This document shows, piece after piece, positions 1 to 12,900 of a stretch of DNA of 64,000 bases. The translations under genes and the position numbers were made by a program. How positions within the stretch are numbered: the first letter of the stretch is position 1; each line of letters begins with the position of its first letter. A model generated the notes under the pieces. The model was not told the origin of the DNA and did not search any database. It saw only the letters and a program-made list of their open reading frames with translations. The stretch is from positions 7,500,819 through 7,564,818 of the forward strand of contig OZ026847.1 of NCBI GenBank assembly GCA_964023205.1. The letters run 5' to 3'. The DNA is from Lutraria lutraria (Eukaryota > Mollusca > Bivalvia > Venerida > Mactridae).

Positions 1-3000
1 AATATATCTATGAGGAACGAACACTTTCTATAATTCATGCATGAAGAACGAATACGTTCTATAATATATGCATAAAGAACGAAGACGTTCTATAAGATAT
101 GCACGAAAAACGAATACGTTCTATAATATATACACGAAAAACGAATACGTTCTGTAATATATGCATCAAGAACGAATACGTTCTATAATATATGCATCAA
201 GAACGAATACGTTCTATAATATATGCACGAAGAACGAATACGTTCTATAATATATGCACGAAGAACGAATACGTTCTATAATATTTGCATGAAGAACGAA
301 TACGTTCTGTAATATATGCATGAAGAACGAATACGTTCTATAATATATGCACGAAGAACGAATACGTTCTATAATATTTGCATGAAGAACGAATACGTTC
401 TATAATATATGCATGAAGAACGAATACGTTCTATAATATATGCATGAAGAACGAATACGTTCTATAATATAATTATGCATGAAGAACGAATACGTTCTAT
501 AATATAAGTATGCATGAAGAACGAATACGTTCTGTAATATATGCATGAAGAACGAATACGTTCTATAATATATACACAAAGAACAAATACGTTCTATAAT
601 ATAATTATACATGAAGTACGAATACGTTCTATAATATATGCACGAAGAAAGAATACGTTCTATAATATAATTATGCATGAAGAACGAATACGTTCTATAA
701 TATAATTATGCATGAAGAACGAATACGTTCTGTAATATATGCATGAAGAACGAATACGTTCTGTAATATATGCATGAAGAACGAATACGTTCTATAATAT
801 ATGCATGAAGAACGAATACGTTCTATAATATATGCATAAAGAACGAAGACGTTTTATAAGATATGCACGAAAAACGAATACGTTCTATAATATATACACG
901 AAAAACGAATACATTCTGTAATATATGCATCAAGAACGAATACGTTCTATAATATATGCATCAAGAACGAATACGTTCTATAATATATCTATGAGGAACG
1001 AACACTTTCTATAATTCATGCATGAAGAACGAATACGTTCTATAATATATGCATAAAGAACGAAGACGTTCTATAAGATATGCACGAAAAACGAATACGT
1101 TCTATAATATATACACGAAAAACGAATACGTTCTGTAATATATGCATCAAGAACGAATACGTTCTATAATATATGCATCAAGAACGAATACGTTCTATAA
1201 TATATACACGAAGAACGAATACGTTCTATAATATATACACAAAGAACAAATACGTTCTATAATATAATTATGCATGAAGTACGAATACGTTCTATAATAT
1301 ATGCACGAAGAACGAATACGTTCGATAACATATGCACGAAGAACGAATACGTTCTATAATATTTGCATGAAGAACGAATACGTTCTGTAACATATGCACG
1401 AAGAACGAATACGTTCTATAATATTTGCATGAAGAACGAATACGTTCTGTAATATATGCACGAAGAACGAATACGTTCTATCATATTTGCATGAAGAACG
1501 AATACGTTCTATAACATATGCATGAAAAACGAATACGTTCTGTAATATATGCATGAAGAACGAATACGTTCTGCAATATATGCATGAAGAACGAATACGT
1601 TCTGTAATATATGCTTGAAGAACGAATACGTTCTATAATATATGCACAAAGAAGAAATACGTTCTATAATATAATTATGCATGAAGAACGAATACGTTCT
1701 GTAATATATGCATGAAGAACGAATACGTTCTATAATGTATGCATAAAGAACAAATACGTTCTATAATATAATTATGCATGAAGTACGAATACGTTCTATA
1801 ATATATGCATGAAGAACAAATACGTTCTATAATATATGCATGAAGAACGAATACGTTCTGTAATATATGCATGAAGAACGAATATGTTCTATAATATATG
1901 CATAAAGAACAAATACGTTGTATAATATAATTATGCATGAAGAACGAATACGTTCTATAAAATATGCATGAAGAACGAATACGTTCTATAATATATGCAT
2001 AAAGAACAAATACGTTCTATAATATATGCATGAAGAACGAATACGTTCTATAATATATGCATAAAGAACAAATACGTTGTATAATATAATTATGCATGAA
2101 GAACGAATACGTTCGGTAATATATGCATGAAGAACGAATACGTTCTATAATATATGCATAAAGAACAAATACGTTCTATAATATAATTATGCATGAAGAA
2201 CGAATACGTTCTATAATATAATTATGCATGAAGAACGAATACGTTCTATAATATATGCACGAAGAACGAATACGTTCTATAATATATGCACGAAGAACGT
2301 ATACGTTCTAAAACATATGCATGAAAAACGAATAGGTTCTGTAATATATGCATGAAGAACGAATACGTTCTGTAATATATGCATGAAGAACGAATACGTT
2401 CTGTAATATATGCTTGAAAAACGAATACGTTCTATAACATATGCACAAAGAACGAATACGTTCTATAATATATGCATGAAGAACGAATACGTTCTGTAAT
2501 ATATGCTTGAAGAACGAATACGTTCTATAATATATGCACAAAGAACGCATACGTTCTATAATATATACATGAAGAACGAATACGTTCTGTAATATATGCA
2601 TGAAGAACGAATACGTTCTGTAATATATGCATGAAGAACGAATACGTTCTGTAATATATGGTTGATGAACGAATACGTTCTATAATATAAGCATGAAGAA
2701 CGAATACGTTCTATAATATATGCATGAAGAACGAATACGTTCTGTAATATATGCATGAAGAACGAATACGTACTGTAATATATGCATGAAGAACGAATAC
2801 GTTCTGTAATATATGCTTGAAGAACGAATACGTTCTATAATATATGCACAAAGAACGCATACGTTCTATAATATATGCATGAAGAACGAATACGTTCTGT
2901 AATATATGCTTGAAAAACGAATACGTTCTATAATATATGCACAAAGAACGAATACGTTCTATAATATATGCATGAAGAACGAATACGTTCTGTAATATAT

Positions 3001-3745
3001 GCTTGAAGAACGAATACGTTCTATAATATATGCACAAAGAACGCATACGTTCTATAATATATGCATGAAGAACGAATACGTTCTGTAATATATGCATGAA
3101 GAACGGATATGTTCTGTAATATATGCATGAAGAACGAATACGTTCTGTAATATATGGTTGAAGAACGAATACGTTCTATAATATATGCATGAAGAACGAA
3201 TACGTTCTATAATATATGCATGAAGAACGAATACGTTCTGTAATATATGCATGAAGAACGAATACGTTCTGTAATATATGCATGAAGAACGAATACGTTC
3301 TGTTATATATGCTTAAAGAACGAATACGTTCTATAATATATGCATGAAGAACGAATACGTTCTATAATATATGCGTGAAGAACGAATACGTTCTGTAATA
3401 TATGCATGAAGAACGAATACGTTCTGTAATATATGCATAAAGAACGAATACGTTCTATAATATATGCACAAAGAACGAATACGTTCTATAATATATGCAT
3501 GAAGAACGAATACGTTCTATAATATATGAATGAAGAACGAATACGTTCTGTAATATATGCATAAAGAACGAATACGTTCTATAATACAATTATGCATAAA
3601 GTACGAATACGTTCTATATTGTATGTATAAACATCGAATACGTTCTATATTGTATGTATAAACATCGAATACGTTCTATAATATAATTATGCATGAAGAA
3701 CGAATACGTCCTATAATATATGTATAAAGAATGAATACACGTTCT
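1..3745. repeat. 31-bp satellite array (intronic, truncated by window start)
   Basis: About 120 tandem copies of a mainly 31-bp unit, some lengthened to about 35 bp by an extra AATTATA block. Every unit carries an imperfect dyad, GAACG-AATA-CGTTC, followed by an AT-rich linker ending in TGCAT. A higher-order period exists: the sequence starting at base 1, with the diagnostic variant GAGGAACGAACACTTTCT, recurs from base 982. Local higher-order blocks recur near 2550, 2850 and 3035, marked by the variant AACGCATACG. The array lies downstream, on the minus strand, of contactin exon 10 (3909-4008), so it is probably intronic. Long open frames on the minus strand are artefacts of the periodicity. 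Confidence 0.95.
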
Positions 3746-3908
3746 GTAATACAAAAGTACAGTGGTATCTCTCTAATGCACGAACTATTGCCTTAAGTTG
3801 CAAAAGGTGTGGTCAATTAATTTATACACATCTTTATGATATCAAGGTATTTCAACCAGCCAACCTATTTCCAGTTAGTGAATGATAATAAATAAATAAT
3901 GTACTTAC

Positions 3909-6900
3909 GAGGCGTATGCCACACATTCTAAACGAACCAAACTACCACGTAATGCTGGTGATGGAAATGCATGTGTGTTTATGATTGGTCCATAATTGTT
4001 GTCAGTTTCTGAATGTACAGCAGCATAACAATTTATCATATATGTTTACTATATGCATGCGTGTGATATTTCAGAAGAAAGAAAACACAACTATTAGGAC
4101 ATATCAGAGGCCGTTCTGCTCTTTATGTAGAGAAACTCAGATAGAATGAGGAAAGTAGTAGAAACTATCACTTTTACATTCAAATCTTCACGGATGATAA
4201 TACTGGCCTTCACAATGAAATGTATCTCAAGATATTTCGATAAGTATATCTATTTATATATTGACATCAAGTGTATTTTTAACTCGAACACATCAAAAGT
4301 TGAATATTATATTAAATGATTGAATAGAAGTGCATTTCACGAATTCGGCTATTTAACAATAACTAACCATTGCTATCCAGAACTATTCAAATACTTACTT
4401 CCATCACGTATAATCAGTTTAGTCCCCAAACCTACTCTACTGGGGGCCATAGATGTGTCTGCCACAAAATCGGCAGTTGTTACCAAGGTAACGATGCAAA
4501 AATAGGTTCTATCATCTGTATATTGCACTTCCGAGAAATATAAATATCCAGACTGCGAAACAAAATGTACAGGATGTCCAGGAAATATGTAATTATGTGT
4601 GTTGTGATTCTTAAACCATCCATATCTCACAGCTATAATAAAATAAGTATATGTATTGGAATTTTATACCACATAGGTCTATTAGTTAAATGTTTATTGT
4701 TTATATTTCAGATCATTAATCCTCATGAAGGCTAATATGGCCGAAACATTGAAAACTTAATTAAATAATTTTAACTCTTATTGAAGTTAAGACTTCTTTT
4801 TTAAAAATATTATTAGTTAAATGGAACTTTTATACAGTAAGCACCAAGGATTTTACAAAAAGAAAATTTAATATTACTTATCAATACGAGTGGTAAGCTA
4901 TATTAGAAGTAGTGAGCAACTTCACCGCTCACCTAGAACACTGGCATGCGTGAAGTCCCAAACAATATGGAAGTTCTAGTAAATGATTAGCAGAAAAATA
5001 TAGCCCTATTGATTCTTACAGTGAAAGCAAGAAACACAAGACCCAGAGGTTTTATTGCAAAATCAATGAGGGATTATTGTAGGATTACCTGGTTTATATG
5101 ATGGTGTATTACAACTGACTCTGACACCTTCAAAGGCTGTACCAACTTGATCATTTGGCTTAACTGGGGAGAACTCGTGTAAATCTAAAATAACAGTTTC
5201 AAAATCGAGCATATTATAGCTATGGTGTAAAACGATTTAATCATAAATTGTGATTTTCATAATAGTCTGTTCTTTTGATGTTTCGAATTTAACACAGTGC
5301 ACTAAAGTAGTTTAGATATTTATGGCATGTCTATTCATAACGGGCAACAGACAGACCAATAAACAGACAGTCTGGCGTTCTCACAAGGCTATAAGATTAT
5401 CCCTTTGGTATTTTTGTTAATTTAAACCACAGTACACTTCTTAGTTCCCGAATACAACTTTTAACCCCAAAATAACTGAATGAACCGAACACCCACAACA
5501 TTACAGACAGTATACGGGAACTATATTCGGCGAACAGAGCTTCCGGGAAAAATAAGTATAGTTATTTGTTTATTATAAAAAAGAAGAGGTAATTCAAATT
5601 CGATTCGAAGATATTTGAATTTATTGCTGTCCTATTAATGTATATATTTGGGGTCTAGTAGCTAAATTCAAAGACTACAAATACATTTTTTTCTGAACAA
5701 TCATAATTATTTCCTGATAGAATTATGATCACTACATTGTTTATAAATATAAAAGTTTAACCTACATCCGAATGATACTTGTGCAATAGCACTTAGAATT
5801 TTCCCTATATCATTGTCAGCTTCACATTGGTAATACCCAGCGTCCATTTCTTCTGTTGGTTGTGAAATTGTCAGACGGCCACCACTGAATGTGTATCTAT
5901 AAAAGAAAAAAAAGCAGTCGAAATTTTATTTTATTCATAACAAGAAAAACTATAACAAAACGTTATAGGTAGACGAATTACAAGAAGCATATTGGTTTAT
6001 GTTTTTTGTACGAAATTGCTTTTTTCATAAAGGATATTGACTATATATTTTATTCAATCCTCCATTATGGAGAGTATAACATATTTACATGATATGAGTA
6101 ATACACATGTATTGACAATCATGAATATTTGAAAAAATGAATAAATTAATGTATATAGCTCACAAGCACATGGTAATATCATACCCAACATCAATCAAAT
6201 AGAATAAACCCTAAATGTTAACAAATTCACCATAATCTGCTATGATAAATCACATTGAACTTCAAATAGCATTTCAGACATCATGCCACACAACAACTTA
6301 TCTAGTTCAAAATCACAGAGCAATGTCTGCATGATTTACTTACCTATTACCTATTAATAGATTCACTCATCACCGATAGCCAATCGAATTAGCCAAACTA
6401 GTAATATACACTATACTATATACTCACAAACAACTACAATAAACTAATACTCATGAGTATAATTCGTCTAGAAAAATACTTTCTTTCGAACACACTTATA
6501 CTAGTGCATGATATAGGAAAACGCATTTCACATTGAATATGTTTTGTAGTTACTTACGAATTTTGCTTTTATGACTGATTAGCCCAATGCTTACCTTGAG
6601 TCTGAAGTCGTTGTAATGACGATGTTACCGCGTTTCCAAGAGTAACGGGCTAGTGGATTACCAGAAGCAGAGCATTCTAGATAAATCGAGTTTCCTCTCT
6701 CACCAAGTATTAATATACTTCGGGGTTCTGTTCTCATACTTGGACCATGGTGTAAACTTTTTTTGTCAACAAACCCAAGACCATAATCTAGAAAAAAAGC
6801 AATCCACTTAGAAATTACACATTTCATATTGACATTTTTTTCCAAGTTCTATAATAATCTTATTAATGATGGATGCTAAACTGTCATGTTAGTATACTGT

Positions 6901-9900
6901 TACCAGCGGTACACTCTAAACGATGAACTGTCATGTGTACATCAGTGTTACTAAATGTTAATTCTGAATGGTGGAATGCCATGTGTACATCACTGTTAAG
7001 GTGAAAAACAAGTTCAGTATTATTATTACCATAATCTCGTCCACTTGTAAGATCTAATGTAACTTCTGCTTCATCTATCTCACATATGAAGTTTGCAGGA
7101 TGACTACCAGATACAAGTGACCAGCCATAACCATGTAGGTTATCTGTTTATAAATTATGTAATCATTAGTCATGATACAATGGTACAATACATTACATCA
7201 AACACAGACAATTCTCTAACCCGAATATGTGAACATTGACTGACTGCCTCCAATTGTAAATAATGTAAATGAATAACCAGCGAGCGAGTTACATGTATAT
7301 GATAGATGTTGTATGAAATTTTTAAGACGATCGCTACAGTTCTACCAATTTCTTAAAACTTCTGGAATTTTACGAATAATTTTTTTATCTTGCATAATAT
7401 CTGACATAGAAAAAATGCAGTTAAAAATGGGGTCCCCAGCATTAAGTTTTAAGGTGTTCTAAGAATTATACATGTATTATATCGCTTACTGGACCAAGTC
7501 AAATTGATATTTTAGGCATGGTAACAAAAAGCAATATACACTAAACAAATCTTCCAATGCATTTCTACATTTCTTTTGTGATAACTTAGTATTATCTATC
7601 AGTTGCGATTACTTAGTATTATCTATCAATTGTGATTACCCAGTTTTATCTATCAATTGTGATTACTTAGTTTTATCTATCAATTGTGATTACTTAGTTT
7701 TATCTATCAGTTGTGATTACCCAGTTTTATCTATCAATTGTGATTACTTAGTTTTATCTATCAGTTGTGATTACTTAGTTTTATCTATCAATTGTGATTA
7801 CTTAGTATTATCTATCAATTGTGATTACCCAGTTTTATCTATCAATTGTGATTACTTAGTATTATCTATCTATTGTGATTACCCAGTTTTATCTATCAAT
7901 TGTGATTACTTAGTTTTATCTATCAATTGCGATTACTTAGTATTATGTATCTATTGTGATTACCCAGTTTTATCTATCAATTGTGATTACTTAGTATTAT
8001 CTATCAGTTGTGATTACTTAGTTTTATCTATCAATTGTGATTACTTAGTATTATCTATCAATTGTGATTACCCAGTTTTATCTATCAATTGTGATTACTT
8101 AGTATTATCTATCAGTTGTGATTACTTAGTATTATCTATCAATTGTGATTACCCAGTTTTATCTATCAATTGTGATTACTTAGTATTATCTATCAGTTGT
8201 GATTACTTAGTATTATCTATCAATTGTGATTACCCAGTTTTATCTATCAATTGTGATTACTTAGTATTATCTATCAGTTGTGATTACTTAGTATTATCTA
8301 TCTATTGTGATTACTTAGTATTATCTATCAATTGTGATTACCCAGGTTTATCTATCAATTGTGATTACTTAGTGTTATCTATCAATTGTGATTACTTAGT
8401 AGTATCTATCAGTTGTGATTACTTAGTATTATCTATCAATTGTGATTACTTAGTATTATCTATCAATTGTGATTACTTAGTTTTATATATCAGTTGTGAT
8501 TACTTAGTATTATCTATCTATTGTGATTACCCAGTTTTATCTATCAATTGTGATTACTTAGTTTTATCTATCAATTGCGATTACTTAGTATTATGTATCT
8601 ATTGTGATTACCCAGTTTTATCTATCAATTGTGATTACTTAGTATTATCTATCAGTTGTGATTACTTAGTTTTATCTATCAATTGTGATTACTTAGTATT
8701 ATCTATCAATTGTGATTACCCAGTTTTATCTATCAATTGTGATTACTTAGTATTATCTATCAGTTGTGATTACTAAGTATTATCTATCAATTGTGATTAC
8801 CCAGTTTTATCTATCAATTGTGATTACTTAGTATTATCTATCAGTTGTGATTACTTAGTATTATCTATCAATTGTGATTACCCAGTTTTATCTATCAATT
8901 GTGATTACTTAGTATTATCTATCAGTTGTGATTACTTAGTATTATCTATCTATTGTGATTACTTAGTATTATCTATCAATTGTGATTACCCAGTTTTATC
9001 TATCAATTGTGATTACTTAGTGTTATCTATCAATTGTGATTACTTAGTATTATCTATCAGTTGTGATTACTTAGTATTATCTATCAATTGTGATTACTTA
9101 GTATTATCTATCAATTGTGATTACTTAGTTTTATATATCAGTTGTGATTACTTAGTATTATCTATCTATTGTGATTACCCAGTTTTATCTATCAATTGTG
9201 ATTACTTAGTTTTATCTATCAATTGCGATTACTTAGTATTATGTATCTATTGTGATTACCCAGTTTTATCTATCAATTGTGATTACTTAGTATTATCTAT
9301 CAGTTGTGATTACTTAGTTTTATCTATCAATTGTGATTACTTAGTATTATCTATCAATTGTGATTACCCAGTTTTATCTATCAATTGTGATTACTTAGTA
9401 TTATCTATCAATTGTGATTACTTAGTATTATCTATCAATTGTGATTACTTAGTATTATCTATCAATTGTGATTACTTAGTATTATCTATCAATAAGGATT
9501 ACTCAGTGTTATGGATCTGTAAGTTTACCGAATATTACCAATCAATAAAAAGTACCGATTATTACATATCAAATTTAGATTACCGAGTAGTATTTATCAA
9601 TAAAATGTATCCAGTAGTATCACTCTATTAAGATTACTCAGTATTATCAATGAACATAACTGTGTCTATTGATAAAGAATGAAAGCACTGAAGGAACTGA
9701 TGGGAAGGCTTTGTGCTGAAAAGTTAACAAAATAGTTTCAGGACATATTGTGTTATCATGTTAGTAATTGAGAATTGTTCATCAATTTATTGGGACACTG
9801 TACGATTACCGAATACTGGTGTTATCTATGAAATTGAATATAAATTAACTTGTTTCATCTATCAATGTGATGTTACGTTACAAGAATAAATCAAAATGAT

Positions 9901-12900
9901 ATTTATACCACAAAATTTGGTGCCCGGGTGATTAATTAAGATAATAATCACTTATCGTTTAGCATTACTTACCTTGTATTTTATATGCGACACGATTGTA
10001 AATTATTGAAAGAGATCGTGGTGGAGAGTTCCATACATCAGTAAGTATATCTACTTGTTGATCTGTATCCCATACAACCGCATCATCTACGTAATATCCA
10101 CTTGTAAACCAGGTTGAGCGACTTTAATGTGTATATAGAATACAAGTCAATTAAACATGAAGAAAATAATTGCGTTAAAAAGAAGAAGAAATATGTATAA
10201 TTACACTTAACAATGGCTTTTCGATAACATTTATAAACAAAAGGTGAAAAGGTCTTCAGAAAAATAATGTCTCATACAATATCAAACAGTCAATACAAGT
10301 ATTTTGTATTTCAACGTTAACAATACTCGAATAAAAAGGTTTCTACAGAACTAACATAATCATAACAAATGAATATTAACCGAACCTGTTAAGGACAAAT
10401 TACATTAAACAATACGTGTATTAATATTAATGTATTGTATTGTCATCGACAAAACTTACAATGTTACTTACTGGTGTTTTACGACGTTTAATACACCAAC
10501 TTAGGTTTTACAACGTTTAATACACCAACTAAGGTTTTACAACGTTTAATACACCAACTTAGGTTTTACAATGTTGAAAAAATACCAACTAAAGTTTTGC
10601 AGTATTTTACAAAACTGTATACACCAACTAGTGTTTTACGATGTTATATGCACCAACTAGTGTTTTACAATGTTATATGTACCAACTATTGTTTTACAAT
10701 ATTGTACACACCAACTAGTGTTTTACAATGTTATATGTACCAACCAGTGTTTTACAATGGTATATGTATCAACCAGTGTTTTACAATGTTATATGTATCA
10801 ACCAGTGTTTTACAATGTTATATGTACCAACTAGTGTTTTACAATGTTATATGTACCAACCAGTGTTTTACAATGTTATATGTATCAACTAGTGTTTTAC
10901 AATGTTATATGTACCAACTAGTGTTTTACAATGTTATATGCACCCACTAGTGTTTTACAATGTTATATGCACCCACTAGTGTTTTACAATGCTATATGTA
11001 CCAACTAGTGTTTTACAATGTTATATGCACCCACTAGTGTTTTACAATGCTATATGTACCAACTAGTGTTTTACAATGTTATATGCACCAACTATTGTTT
11101 TACAATGCTATATGCACCAACTATTGTTTTACAATGCTATATGCACCATCTTTGGTTTCGGGTGTTGGTTTCGTCATAGAACTTTACAGGGATTTTAACA
11201 AACAAACAAACTGGTCTCAGTGTTTGTGGAGGACGATTCGTTCACTTATACACTATCATGAACAAAACGGAGTATCGTTTTGCTTTAGGTGGCTGCTGTT
11301 AATACCACCAAAATCAAGAGAAATTCAGCCACGTGCGGATATATATGTTTTATATACTTACAATATTATGTCATTATCAGTTAACCATTTACTGATAAAT
11401 TGGTTTTCGAGGTAGCTGTTGACAACTAATAACCTCGCTCCATAAGTCTGAAATGAAATTATAAATAAAATAATTATCAATGAATGATTAATTTACCTTA
11501 ATGAATATAGATATACACAGACTAGTTCTTCTAATCTGGACTAAATAATATAATTGTAAGATATACTTTATGATGATAAATACTATTATTTTTTTTAGAC
11601 TGATGAATTTCACAGTTGTTATTGAATACATGTTGCATACTTGCCATATAAAATTTATATGCTCTCTCTATATATATGAAAAATGGTCCTTGAATATATA
11701 TATAAGCCCGTTGTATATAGAACATGCCTTTTGTTATTAAACATGTTCTTTGTATATAAATCATCTACTCTGTCTTCAAAACATGCTCTTTTTATGTAAA
11801 GCATGTCTTTTGCGTATTATAAATGTACATGCTTTTTATACGTAAAGCTAGCTCTTAATGTTGAAGGCTATCCCTTTATATGTAAAACTATCCTTTTGTA
11901 TATAGTATATAAAAGATTGCTGTTTGTAAAAACTTGCTTTTTGTAAATGTTAATCTAGCCTATTGTGTGTACGTATATAGATGTTCTTTGTTAGTCTGGT
12001 TCCCGGGCGTGCTCAGGCAAAGCTCAATAATGGCGGCCTTCAGTGGTAATGCACAGGCAAAGGAATATATTTATTTTGACTGACAATTTGTGATGTTATG
12101 CCTAATTTTAATTGTTTATGTACTAATATTGTAACAGCGTTGAGATATTCTAATGATCATTCTTATTTGTTGATATATATACTTTCATGAAGTATCTATA
12201 ATTTCGGACGTGACTCGTCTTGAGTCTTTATAGTTTCCGAAAAAATAGTTTGTGATCATCTAGAAAACGGACATCTATGATATATATTATATAAATAGGA
12301 TTCACTCCCAACCCTCACAAGCACTTGATCACTTGATATAAGAAAATACCCATACTTTAGAATGAACTGTGGACGCCGCCATTATTGCGCTTTGCCTGAC
12401 CCGATAACATAGTGTAAGGGGAAGGAACTCCAGACTAGTTCTTTGTATGCAAGCATAGCGATCTCAGTGTAAAACATGCTCTTTGTAAAACAAATACTTC
12501 GCTCTTTCTAGGTGAAATATGCTCTTTGAATAAACATTCCTTTTGTATATAAAACTATGTTCTTTATGTTCTTATATTACGTAGTCTCTTTGTTTATAAA
12601 TTATAAGTATTACCCAACACTCTGACTGTGCCTCTTCTATAATTTGAGAATTTGTTCCAAAAAGATAACATTGTCCAGAATTACTTATCCAACCATCCAA
12701 ACATCCTGTAATACATGTATACATTATGTTTAGATTTACTATACCAGCAAGTTTAGACATCCTGTAATACATACATACATATATACATACATAATGTACA
12801 TATTTACTATGGCACATTCCGAAGTGCATTTATCGGATGAAATAGGAAATTAATATTTGACTCTTTTTGCGTTGGTATAAATACGTTATTAGTACTTGAC

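Noticed and set aside
1..3252. Long minus-strand open frames encoding HILQNVFVLHAYIIERI-type repeats
   Set aside because: A 31-bp period cycles through all frames to give a 31-residue repeat. There is no splice context, and the pattern follows the satellite only.
1..3745. CRISPR array
   Set aside because: Units are contiguous and near-identical with no unique spacers, and the DNA is eukaryotic.
1..3745. Steroid-receptor-like response elements (AGAACG...CGTTCT)
   Set aside because: Half-site spacing is 4 rather than 3 and the half-sites differ from consensus. It is better explained as a satellite dyad.
8372..9631. Plus-strand frame encoding SINCDYLVL repeats, up to 203 codons
   Set aside because: The 27-bp monomer is divisible by three and happens to lack stops. 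It lies antisense within a contactin intron and ends in non-repeat sequence with no domain.
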